Shown: piece by piece, positions 11,236 to 19,731 of the stretch
Position numbering within the stretch: the stretch's first letter is position 1
Layout of the letters: each line of letters begins with the position of its first letter
Source of the DNA: Astrocystis sublimbata
Lineage: Eukaryota > Ascomycota > Sordariomycetes > Xylariales > Xylariaceae
Reading direction: 5' to 3'
Length of the DNA stretch: 64,000 nucleotides
Assembly: GCA_022453515.1 (NCBI GenBank)
Contig: JAJNNY010000065.1
Span: 1 to 64,000, forward strand
The notes under the pieces: model-generated
What the model was told of the DNA's origin: nothing
The model's input: only the letters and a program-made list of their open reading frames with translations
Database searches by the model: none
Translations under genes and position numbers: made by a program

Positions 11236-12214
11236 TCAGTCCCAATGTTTACCCAGGAAGTCGAGAACGACTTGGTAGCCGCGAGCATACTCCTCCTTGA
11301 CGCGTGGATCAGAAAGATTTGCACGAGCTGCCATGAAGCCGTGGACTTGGTCGCTGAAAGTCTCGACGTGGTGAGGTACCTTCAATCTGCTCTCGAAGTC
11401 CTTGATCGTTTCCGGCGTCTCCTCCTTCGATGCCACGAGAGCATACGGTACGGTGATCTTGTCAGCCCCGGATGGGTCAACCATAGCAGGATGGCAGGCA
11501 ACTGCGACGGCGAACGGGTTCGATGATGCTTGTGATGTAACCAGCTCCGCCACTTTTCCGCCCCAACAATACTAGTCGTGGGTTAGTTGATATTAAGCAG
11601 CATGATAAATGGAAATAGGCTGAAACGTACCCCGATAAGTCCCCAGGAGCGAATGGACGTGTTCGACTCCTGAACAGCTTTGACATACTCGGGCAAGGCA
11701 GCGGCGACATCGAATGGGGAGTTTTTGCCAAACCATTCACCCAGCTTCTGCTGTTTCTCCTCACTATCAGGCGGATACCTATCGTATCAATCTTAGCTAT
11801 CTGCTCGGAACAGAAAAACGAGACACCGAAAGGAATAGCTTAGTATTTTACCATTCTACTGGGCAAGGGTGTCCACAGAACCAGTCTGGCATAAAAACCT
11901 TGAATTGCTGCCCATTGATGCCTGTGGCCAAGATATCGGCTCCTTGAATGGTCTGATCGAAATAGCCGAAGATGTCAAATACGGAAATAAGACCTTTAGG
12001 TGCATCAGGTGCGCCAGTGACGTCTTGACATGAGTGATAGTGTCGCAAGTTAGCCAAGTCACCAAGTGTCCAACACTTGGTCATGGGAATGCTTACAGGT
12101 CTTTTTGCCCCCCAGCTGGGTATAGGAGCCCTTAGGGGTATACCCTTCGGAGACCACTGGTGGGATGTTGCAACAAGCGGCGTTGTGGCCGTGTGAAGCA
12201 GGCATAGAAGACAT
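11236..12214 (-). CDS. Dienelactone hydrolase family protein (right-arm copy, complete)
   Basis: This four-exon gene is complement(join(11236..11571,11631..11778,11852..12023,12097..12214)), 257 aa, the usual length for fungal DLH proteins. Introns of 59-73 nt have GTRNGT- or GTAAAA-type donors and all junctions are in phase. The nucleophile motif YCWGG opens the last exon and the catalytic His lies in QVHGF. Where relatives usually carry the Asp of the triad (KDE-type sequence), this protein reads SKEET, so the acid may be Glu. The amino-terminal half has FDIFGYFDQTIQGAD, typical of this fungal branch, which hydrolyses enol lactones or related esters in the cytosol. It lies beside the SMP-30-like and laccase genes. 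The palindrome is proven only up to 11475, inside exon 4. Exons 1-3 have no visible left-arm partner because the window starts there. Confidence 0.9.
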
Positions 12215-13063
12215 GGCTAGTGCTTGTGAATGGATGCGTGTCGTTATATCAGAACTCCACAAGTGAGGTTGTGGTTGTGGTCTTGGGTATGTGGGCACAG
12301 CGCAAGTTGGTGGTTTTATTTCACTTCCTCTCGATATTGTCAAAACTTCAGCCGTTCGGCCTCTGCAGCACTGCAGAAATGGCGCATGGCTGGACAAGCG
12401 AGGTCTAGGCGGCATGATTACTAGGTAGGCAGGCAACCAAGCATAGGCTGGTATTGGTGGTAGGCATTCTCTGTCCAGGTCGGCAATTTTGACGAACTGC
12501 TTTTAAGAAAAACCCGAAAAGCCATCAGCGAATAATCGGAGAACAGTGCGATGTGTAGGTGCGGCACAGCCCGCCGGTCGCCTGTCCGCCTTGCTCCGTT
12601 GTCATCCTCGGACCTCCGCGGCGATAAAATAGCGTTTAATCCAAACCCTCCGAAAGCGTAGGTAATACCCCGAAATAGTCGCAACAATTAACAAATCTGG
12701 ATGTATTCGGTGCGATGAACAGCCTCGTCTCATTGCGGAAACCGAAAAGCGAGTTGGTTGTTGATTTGACTCGGCATTCTTCCATCTGTTTAGCGGAGCT
12801 ATTGTAATAAGCTGCAGCCCGGAGTGAAACATGAAGTCGGCGCTTATTAGCAAATGCGCAGCTGCCAAAACTATCTGCATTCTATTAGGCAACATCTCGT
12901 CCCTGATGAAAGACAATGATGATCTAGTAACCGTCGAGAAAACCGGCACTCTCAGCTCAACTCTTTGGAGCCTCTAGCTAGTACCTGTCTATCGCATACA
13001 CTATCCATCATCACCACTAATACATCGAAAAAACCACCCGTGATTATCCATCAACTGAAAATC
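12215..13063. promoter_or_regulatory. Divergent intergenic region, DLH / DUF3237 gene
   Basis: These 849 bp lie between two divergent start codons and so hold both promoters. An in-frame upstream ATG at 12965 would extend the DUF3237 protein by 33 unlikely residues. An ACTAGGTAGGCAGG-type copy of the intergenic AGGTA motif sits near 12419. No specific operator was recognised. Confidence 0.5.
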
Positions 13064-13585
13064 ATGGCTATGAACGCATCTGCATCTGGGTCTCCTGCCC
13101 TATCACTTCCTATTCAGCCATCATTCAACCCTCTACCAACCTATCTTTTTAGTGCAACTGTTAAACTTCAGAAGCCGTTGGGACCGATTCCTCGACTCCA
13201 GGGGGGCAGTCGACTGGTCGAGCCAATCATCGAAGGGACCATCCAGGGACCCGCTTTCAACGCCACTATCGACGGGGGAATTGCAGCGCCTGTGCTGATG
13301 GAAGGCGGAGGAGGCACGGGAAACAATATCCTCTATGCTTTCATTTATGTCTATGGGCATGCGAGCGATGAATCACCTTTCTACTTTGAGGAGGCTGGGG
13401 TCGGTTCCCCTGCGACACAAAACACGAGGGTTTGCCTGGAAGTTGGTGGCATGTACGCGGGGCTTCAGAGCACTTATATCCTTGCCCAACCCAAGGTTGC
13501 AGATGAGGCCAGAACTTCGGCCACAGTCGAGTGCTTTAGTTTACCGTTGCCTCCCCTCGGAGATCAATCAAGTTCGGCTGAATGA
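13064..13585 (+). CDS. DUF3237 family protein
   Basis: This is a single-exon gene encoding 173 aa. The start at 13064 (AAAATCATGGCT context) is preferred over the in-frame ATG at 12965, because the family similarity begins after MAMNASASG. Recognisable DUF3237 features include GGSRLVEPIIEGTIQGP, the following A/G-rich INATIDGG-like turn, and the Tyr/Gly segment FIYVYGHASDE. Family function is poorly known; members are small barrel proteins, some near polyketide or aromatic pathways. There is no signal peptide. It is divergent from DLH and convergent with the FAD monooxygenase, which fits a shared metabolic cluster, but co-regulation is inference. Confidence 0.75.
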   Translation: MAMNASASGSPALSLPIQPSFNPLPTYLFSATVKLQKPLGPIPRLQGGSRLVEPIIEGTIQGPAFNATIDGGIAAPVLMEGGGGTGNNILYAFIYVYGHASDESPFYFEEAGVGSPATQNTRVCLEVGGMYAGLQSTYILAQPKVADEARTSATVECFSLPLPPLGDQSSSAE

Positions 13586-13942
13586 TGACTACTTGTGAAT
13601 AAGGTTCTGGGAGAACAACATGTCATAACCGAAGTGGTGGAAAAAATAGTACGATATACATATACTGACCTTGAATAAACCCCCCACGCCCGACTTTTCT
13701 TCCTCTTTTCTTCCGTTTTCAGCATGTTTACAAATATTCAAATCATTTCGCCGGCTACTATAGTAGGTGTGATGAAGAGTTGTTCGGTTGGATTTTGAAA
13801 TGTATACGATTGAATTTGAATATATAAGGAGCGAAGAGAGAAGCCAGCAAAGTGGCGGGTACTACTCCCTCTATATATAGGGGTTAGGGGTATAGCCTAC
13901 GTTGGTACCTAAGCGCTATCTGGGAAGGTTCATATATTCGCT
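13586..13942. other. Intergenic, convergent 3' ends
   Basis: These 357 bp lie between the stop codons of the DUF3237 gene and the FAD monooxygenase. The tract is AT-rich with pyrimidine-rich patches. No feature was seen. Confidence 0.65.
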
Positions 13943-15589
13943 TCAATAGTGAACTAGACCCAGTTGGTAAGAAGCCATGAGCCATACATAAGACAAAATG
14001 GTCCACGCCAAGGAGGACAACCACCCCATCCCAAAGAGCCCGATACATCGATTTAGTAAAATAAATCTGTCAGCGTAAAAGACGTTTTCTTGATGGTACT
14101 GCTCGTGACTGAGATGTCCATTCATGACCTTCTCTACCGCCAAGCAATGGCGCGCGGCCTGTTCGGACGCCATACCAAGGTGCGACCGAAACCCTGTGAA
14201 GGCGTCCCCAATGAGCATGAGGTGACCGTCGTAAAAGCTGCCAGCCCGACACTGCGCTTCACCAACTTTGGTAATGAAGGGCTTGGGGGTCTTAGAGATG
14301 ACATCGGCGAGCGGTGCTGTCATCTGTGGTAAATAGCGCGCAGTTTGGGCGACCCAGACGTTGGGATTGACGAGCCCTCGGGGAACCGTATTGGGGTGCA
14401 ACTTCCCATTGACATCCGTAAAAATAGCTGCCATCTCAGCTGACTTCTCTGGAACCTCATAGTACCAGACCCAGTTGAGTAGTCACTTACCAGGCTCAAT
14501 ATGGCCGCTCTCGGTGGGAATGAAATAACTGTTTTGGTGAATTTTGTTAAAATCGTGGAGAAAGCGGTAAAGTATAGAACAAAAACATCAAAAGCCGACA
14601 TGTTAAAAGCATAAACGTACCTGATAAAATACATGCCCTTTAAGACTGAAAAGTTCAATCGATCTAGAAAATATTCGACTGTACTAGGCTCCAGTAGTCG
14701 CTCAGGAACAGTGCCTCTCCAACCGATGTAGCCGGCATATTCCTGACGCACAGATACCCCTAAGAGCTGCCTTACGGTCGAGTGGACACCGTCAGCTGCA
14801 ATGACAAGCCCCGATGAGATGCTGCCCTTCTCTCCGGTTGTAACGTCGATGAAGTGCACATGGACCTGCTGAGATTTGTTGTCATACGTCAGATTGACAA
14901 CCCGCTTTCCAGCTTGATAGTCCACAATCCCGTCTCCATTCTTAGGGCCAGGAGGGTTCGGAACCATCTCAGACTTTAAGCCGTCGAAGTTAGCCCGCAG
15001 TATAAGATACAGACATCCCCAGTTACTCATGTTGTGTCGCCATTCGGTGTTCATGACTCGAAGTCGCTTACGCCAAGCAACGCTCAGAAAGGCCGAGGGT
15101 ATCTTTAGCACGCTGTAGTCAGTATTAATTGCCTTTTACAGTAAAGAAATATCTCATGAATCTGAGTTTTCTGATGTCTCGAGAGCATTAATACCTGTTA
15201 GGGTAATTGATGCCTTCGAGACTTGCCAGATAGGGGAGTTAGTGACTCCAGGGAATACATACGGCTACGGGTCGACCGATGGCATCGTATTTGTCAAGTA
15301 AGTGAACCACACTTGGCCCGATTGATACTCCAGATTCATGGGTGTGCCGATCCTTGGAGGGGTCTTGTTCTAGTACGATAACATTGTGGCCGTTGCGCTT
15401 GAGCTGGAGACCTTGAAGGAGCCCAGCAACCGACCCACCAACCTAGATTTTTATACAAGAATCAGTGGTGATCTTTTTCTTCGTTGTAGAGTATCTAGTG
15501 AAAAGAGAAAGAGCAAGGGGTTGGAAACCAGGGTTAAGGGGGGGTCGACGGCATCGTACCACAACAACAGTCTTATTATCGTTATACAT
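13943..15589 (-). pseudogene. FAD-dependent aromatic monooxygenase, probably broken by an in-frame TGA
   Basis: Exon 1 is 15560-15589 and exon 2 is 15263-15442; joining gives TVVVVGGSVAGLLQGL, the dinucleotide-binding GxGxxG-type fold. A later exon, ending at 14631, carries NMSNWGCLYLILRANFDGL and the IAADGVHSTVR flavin motif. A 102 nt intron (14529-14630) follows, then YFIPTESGHIEPGK. A TGA at 14485-14483 comes next in frame, after which the family sequence resumes at once (LLNWVWYYEVPEKSAEM) and runs through LIGDAF (the second flavin motif, GD) to 13943. Relatives usually read PGKRLLNWVWY, so CGA to TGA is the simplest reading. The stop lies within a 42 nt stretch bounded by GTAAGT and CAG that would splice in phase, so exon-internal splicing could bypass it. 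The junction between exon 2 and the exon beginning near 15110 is not resolved. The family hydroxylates phenolic rings using NAD(P)H and O2. Confidence 0.78.
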
Positions 15590-17040
15590 TTTCTTCTCCG
15601 CTTAATACGTGCACTCGGGGCTCGCACTGATCCAGTTCGATTGCAAATAAACTAGTTTATATATTTGGAGTAGATTCATGAGCTGTCTGTGATCTGTGAT
15701 CACGTAAGCCTAGATGCGCAACCAACAGGTACCGGAGGTCCACTTTCACCCAGTAAGCTTTCGAGACTCACGGACTCGGCGTGTTGAAATCGGACATAAA
15801 TCATCCGAGGATGTAGAATCTCCTTCAGCCTTGTTGAATACGGGGGCGGCGTAGCACTAATCGGGGCAATTAACTCTTTTGGAAACGTGAATTGCGAATG
15901 AGCCGAAACTAGCCCTGCATATTATTGACAAATTCAACTGCATATCTCCGACATCACACAAAACTGTTTGGTCCAATTTTGAGTAACAATCTAGACTTCT
16001 GCACTCGACGTTATTGGGCAAGACTAGTTTGTGGCGTTGTAGTACTCATTGGCGAACCATTACGCGAATTAGTGTCCTTTAATACGTAATCCGAGATAGG
16101 ACACACAACGGTTTCAACACATCATGGCTGACAGGACGGCGGCAAAGTTTCACTTACGACGGAGGACTCCTTTTCGGAAGATGCATGCTCATCGTCTTCC
16201 CAATCGGCCCAGACCCCGTTATCAACTCCAGCTGACGATCCATCTTACCTAGTTTCAGACGCCGGAATCAAGCTGTTGACTGCCAGCGAAGGTGATGGAG
16301 ACGATCGAAAGATCAGAAATTAGTATTATCGGGATCAAACAGGGGCATAGTAAAGAACTAGTGTGTTTATATACCCTTGATAATTAATACTTGAGTATCC
16401 TAAATGTAAGAATAATAACCTTGAAGCTTTTGTTTATTATAATAGATTTAATACTACTACTAGGTAGCTACATCTAAAGGTATCAACTATCAGATCGCAT
16501 CACACAAAATGATTCAGGTACCAAACACATGGAATATACTCCCTGACCATATCTCAAGATCATTGCATTTATAGTTCAACAGAATGAAATTATGGCAAAA
16601 ATCAAAGTAAGTCGCATAAGTTTGATGTAGTGATACTCCCACTCACGTAAAAGTCTCTTTTCATACCCATCGTTGACGTTGAAAACACTCTCAAAGGAAG
16701 CTCAAAGCAAGGTCCTTTCGTGGCCGCCTCAAGCTGAATGACAACAGCGGGTAACAAGGCCATTGTACTAGAGAACAGTCTTCTAGCAATGCCCAGACAC
16801 ACATTGGCTGTGGAAGCAAGACTACATACAAAGGACAACAATACCTTTGATCGTTGCTCACTTCGTACTTGCTTGCTTGTCCGTGTATATAACACCAATA
16901 GTAGCATCGCTTGTGGTTCGGCTGAAATACTCGACACCAACACACACCCCAATAGCAATAGCGACCCAGTACTCGCACCTCACACCAGTATCCCAAGATT
17001 CGAAAACACCCTTCTGCTGTCTCTCACAACATTCTGCAAA
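15590..17040. other. Intergenic, cluster edge and 5' region of the Nudix-like gene
   Basis: This 1.45 kb tract is AT-rich, especially 16320-16620. It has no long open frame before the 5' leader of the next gene. The reading frame of that gene is open upstream to 16738, but the translated leader is not protein-like. The region separates the metabolite-type genes from housekeeping genes. No transposon relic could be named. Confidence 0.6.
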
Positions 17041-19731
17041 ATGTTCGCCTCAACTCCTTTGTGGTGGCAACAGTACAGCCAGCCGTACCGTCCACAACAG
17101 AATATTCAGTGTTTATCGGGACATGTTCACCAGAACAACCGACCTATAGTTGCCTTTGTGTTTTGCAGAACCAATGCGGACGGAGAGCTCGAACTGCTTC
17201 TCGAACATCGATCTACCCTCGTAGAATACCCCAGGAGTTGGGGCTTTATCGATGGAGACTATGATCCACGCACCGAGGAGCCAGAAAACGCAGCCTATCG
17301 AGCGGCTAGAAACAAGTTTGGAATTAACCGAAACGCTATCAATATCCTCGGCCTCATCTATAAGCACGACCACGGCGGCCCCAAATACCTAACCTACAGC
17401 TACATATTCGCAGAGTATAACGCCCCAGCGCCCTCCCCTCTAACGAACATGTCTACTAAATCGCAATGGTTTCGTACTTCCCTTCCTATAGAAGTTATGC
17501 CCTTCCTACGAGAGGATTTCACAATGATTAGTCACATTTTGAGAACTGAAATTATTCATAGATTGCAAAGAGGTCGAGAAAGTGCTATCATGGTTCCACG
17601 TTTGGGTTCTGTTGAATCTACTCAGCAGTCCGAGACTACCTCTCAGCAATCTGACAGCGGGATTGGGAGCGGGATTGGGAGCGAGATTGATCGCCCCAAC
17701 CTTCAAGCCCCGGTCATACTGGACTTTTTTGGTACAGACCTACTATCTTTTACTAATTTTACTGTCTCTCGCACCCGTGAAGCACAGAACAACCGGCACC
17801 AAAGCTCAGCTGCGGCAGCGTCTAGTGCCGGCCAACGTCCAACCGGTCAAGTTCAGAGTTCTGGTGCAAATCAGGGCCAAAGCTCCACCAACACAACGTC
17901 TAATGGTCAGGTGCATTACCCCAATCTTGGCCCATCAACAGACAGGACTAAAAACATCGTCAACACACTGACTAAAAAGCAGCGGGCTGAGCTTGCAGCC
18001 CTAGAGCTACAGAAGGATGCCGCTGCGGCATCAGCCTCTCAAGCTGAGAGCAAAGCTGAGAAAGGAGGACACAAACAAGAGACCAAATCATTATTCTCCA
18101 AATTCTTCAATTACATGCCCTTTAAAGGCGGCAAGCAAGATATTGTGCCAAAAGACAAAGGACCCGAAGGCAAGGATCCCAAGGACAAAGTTGAAGGTCA
18201 AGCTGCTGGCAACAAGCCCAACGACGAGGCTACTAGCAACAAGCCCAACGACGAGGCTGCTGGTAATAAGCCAAGCAACGGCCAAACTAAGGAAAGCTCT
18301 CTATCCCCTGAACCAAGGGGTTGGGGGTTGTGGAATTGGAACCCACTGTGGAATACTCTCCCTACTGGCGGTGACAGTACTAAACCACTTCCTGGCACCA
18401 AAAGACGCAGATCTGCTGAAACTGATGAGAAAGCAACCAGCCCGGCTAAAAAGAAGAAAGTCGAGCAGGAAAAGCAGTCTGAGCAGGAAAAGCAGCCAGA
18501 GCAGGAAAAGCAGTCTGAGCAGGAAAAGCAGCCAGAGCAGGAAAAGCAGTCTGAGCAGGAAAAGCAGCCTGAGCAACAGAAGCAGCCAGAGCAACAGAAG
18601 CCGCCGTCCAAAAGCCCAACACGAATTCCTCCTCAGCCTAGCGAGGCGGGACCGTCAACATTACCTCCGATGGACAACAACCACCGCACTCCGCCCTCAG
18701 GCCAGGGCACCAAGAGAGCTACCCCTGTTGACAAGGACCAGCCAGCAAGCCAGCCTACCAAAAAAGTCAGAATTGCAGTTCCAGGAGAGCCAGCACCTAG
18801 CAAAGCGTCGCAGCCGACAAAGGTTACATCAGGGCAGGCTTTGAAATCATGGGCTATGAATGTAGACGACATGGAGTCCCATTATTCTGGAATTCAGACG
18901 ACTCACCAGGCCCAGACTCAGAATCACCAAGCTCAGACTCACCAAGTTCAGACTCACCAGGTTCAGACCCATCAAACTCAGACCCATCAAACTCAGACCC
19001 ATCAGACTCAGACTCATCAGACTCAGACTCATCCGACTCAGACTCATCCGACTCAGACTCATCCGACTCAGACTCGCCAGACTCAGACTCACCAGACTCA
19101 GACTGTGAATCAAGCCCCGATACCTGCACCAGAGGCCAAGAAGAGCGTTCAGCACCCAACCGTAGCAGAGGCTCCCCCGGCTACTAGCCTCTTTAATACC
19201 AATCCCGCTCAGCCCAATGTTCCGAAGGTATCCCTCTTCGCCGACTACTCTCAAACGGCCCCCGGAGCTGCCGTTTCCGCCCCCGGGTTTTTGGCGACGT
19301 CGTCTGGAACCCAGGCTGGAATGCAAACATCATCTCTGTTTGGTAACCGGTCTCAATCTATGCAACAGCAGTCAGGGTCTTGGTGGCAGCAGACGTCCAA
19401 CTCTGCGAACCAGCCGCCGCCGCCGCCGCCGCCGCCGGCGCAGGTCGCACGCACACAAGACCAGTTCCGCGCGATTCTACGAAGTCCCCGAACTGCACCT
19501 CTTCCCGGGCCGCCAAAGTCTGCTCCCTTTCCGCCACCGCCGCCGCCGCCGCCGGCGGACTTCGCACGCATACGAGACCAGTCCCGCGCGATTGCACGAG
19601 GTCCCCGAACCGCACCTCTTCCCGAGGATATTCGTACGCCTGTTTTCTCGAGCGTGCCTCACCCGACGCCTATGAGCCCCTACTTCTTCGGTAGTCGCCG
19701 TGTGGGATCTGACTACTCCCTTTCGTCGTAG
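17041..19731 (+). CDS. Degenerate Nudix-domain protein with long repeat-rich, SLFG-containing tail
   Basis: This is a single-exon gene encoding 896 aa. The start at 17041 (CAAAATGTTC) is preferred over 16738, because the extra 101 residues look like translated leader. Residues about 33-185 resemble a Nudix fold (VAFVFCRTNADGELELLLEHR, PRSWGFIDGDYD). The box core reads RAARNKFGI instead of REUxEExGU, so all three metal-binding Glu of the core are missing and hydrolase activity is unlikely. The tail is disordered. It has an EQEKQ(S/P) repeat at residues about 475-520, a QTHQT-type repeat at about 620-690, SLFN/SLFA/SLFG motifs at about 717-770, and two poly-Pro tracts each followed by DQ(F/S)RAI...PRTAPLP. 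Basic KRRR- and KKKK-type patches could be nuclear signals. SLFG-type motifs recall FG nucleoporins, but this is only a resemblance. I cannot name the gene. Confidence 0.75.
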   Translation: MFASTPLWWQQYSQPYRPQQNIQCLSGHVHQNNRPIVAFVFCRTNADGELELLLEHRSTLVEYPRSWGFIDGDYDPRTEEPENAAYRAARNKFGINRNAINILGLIYKHDHGGPKYLTYSYIFAEYNAPAPSPLTNMSTKSQWFRTSLPIEVMPFLREDFTMISHILRTEIIHRLQRGRESAIMVPRLGSVESTQQSETTSQQSDSGIGSGIGSEIDRPNLQAPVILDFFGTDLLSFTNFTVSRTREAQNNRHQSSAAAASSAGQRPTGQVQSSGANQGQSSTNTTSNGQVHYPNLGPSTDRTKNIVNTLTKKQRAELAALELQKDAAAASASQAESKAEKGGHKQETKSLFSKFFNYMPFKGGKQDIVPKDKGPEGKDPKDKVEGQAAGNKPNDEATSNKPNDEAAGNKPSNGQTKESSLSPEPRGWGLWNWNPLWNTLPTGGDSTKPLPGTKRRRSAETDEKATSPAKKKKVEQEKQSEQEKQPEQEKQSEQEKQPEQEKQSEQEKQPEQQKQPEQQKPPSKSPTRIPPQPSEAGPSTLPPMDNNHRTPPSGQGTKRATPVDKDQPASQPTKKVRIAVPGEPAPSKASQPTKVTSGQALKSWAMNVDDMESHYSGIQTTHQAQTQNHQAQTHQVQTHQVQTHQTQTHQTQTHQTQTHQTQTHPTQTHPTQTHPTQTRQTQTHQTQTVNQAPIPAPEAKKSVQHPTVAEAPPATSLFNTNPAQPNVPKVSLFADYSQTAPGAAVSAPGFLATSSGTQAGMQTSSLFGNRSQSMQQQSGSWWQQTSNSANQPPPPPPPPAQVARTQDQFRAILRSPRTAPLPGPPKSAPFPPPPPPPPADFARIRDQSRAIARGPRTAPLPEDIRTPVFSSVPHPTPMSPYFFGSRRVGSDYSLSS
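18464..18602 (+). repeat. 18-bp coding tandem repeat (EQEKQS/EQEKQP)
   Basis: About seven to eight copies of an 18 bp unit alternate between TCT (Ser) and CCA/CCT (Pro) at the sixth codon. The last two copies use CAACAG (EQQKQP). The repeat keeps the reading frame of the Nudix-like gene. Confidence 0.9.
18900..19106 (+). repeat. 15-bp coding tandem repeat (QTHQT/QTHPT)
   Basis: The unit ACTCAGACTCATCAG and close variants is repeated about 13 times, encoding a Gln/Thr/His repeat (THQTQ, THPTQ). The 15 bp period keeps frame. The other strand reads Ser/Leu/Met-rich, and the +1 frame reads Ser/Asp-rich, both artefacts of the repeat. Confidence 0.9.
19411..19622 (+). repeat. Duplicated poly-Pro plus PRTAPLP module
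   Basis: Two copies of a roughly 90 bp module lie about 120 bp apart. Each begins with a CCG-rich poly-proline tract (19411-19440 and 19531-19555) and continues into a DQxRAI..R.PRTAPLP segment. The copies differ at several codons, so the duplication is not brand new. Confidence 0.85.

Larger units (their letters stand above)
1..11475. repeat. Giant inverted repeat (palindrome), arms at least 5.7 kb
   Basis: Every base checked at x is the complement of the base at 11476-x. The first ten bases are the reverse complement of 11466-11475. All open frames in the left half recur on the opposite strand at mirrored coordinates with identical translations, for example 824-1645 with 9831-10652 and 2484-3071 with 8405-8992. 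Introns and intergenic DNA match wherever compared. The axis lies at 5739/5740 inside AT-rich DNA. Only 5711-5725 versus 5754-5766 differ, by three single-base indels, leaving the left arm 3 nt longer. There is no unique spacer. The left arm is cut by the window edge, so the outer end is unseen. Each arm holds a DLH, an SMP-30-like protein and a laccase. No transposase lies inside, so it is not a simple transposon with terminal repeats. It may be a real recent palindromic duplication or an assembly fold-back. Confidence 0.96.

Noticed and set aside
1..11475. Palindrome as a transposon with long terminal inverted repeats
   Set aside because: The arms contain ordinary spliced enzyme genes, there is no internal unique region and no transposase or target-site duplication is visible.
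18464..19106. CRISPR-like regular repeats
   Set aside because: They are direct in-frame coding repeats without spacers, in a eukaryotic gene.
18017..19187. Long alternative frames in the repeat region (Ser/Lys-rich and Ser/Asp-rich)
   Set aside because: They are shadows of the tandem repeats in the Nudix-like gene. The chosen frame is open for 896 codons and carries the Nudix fold.
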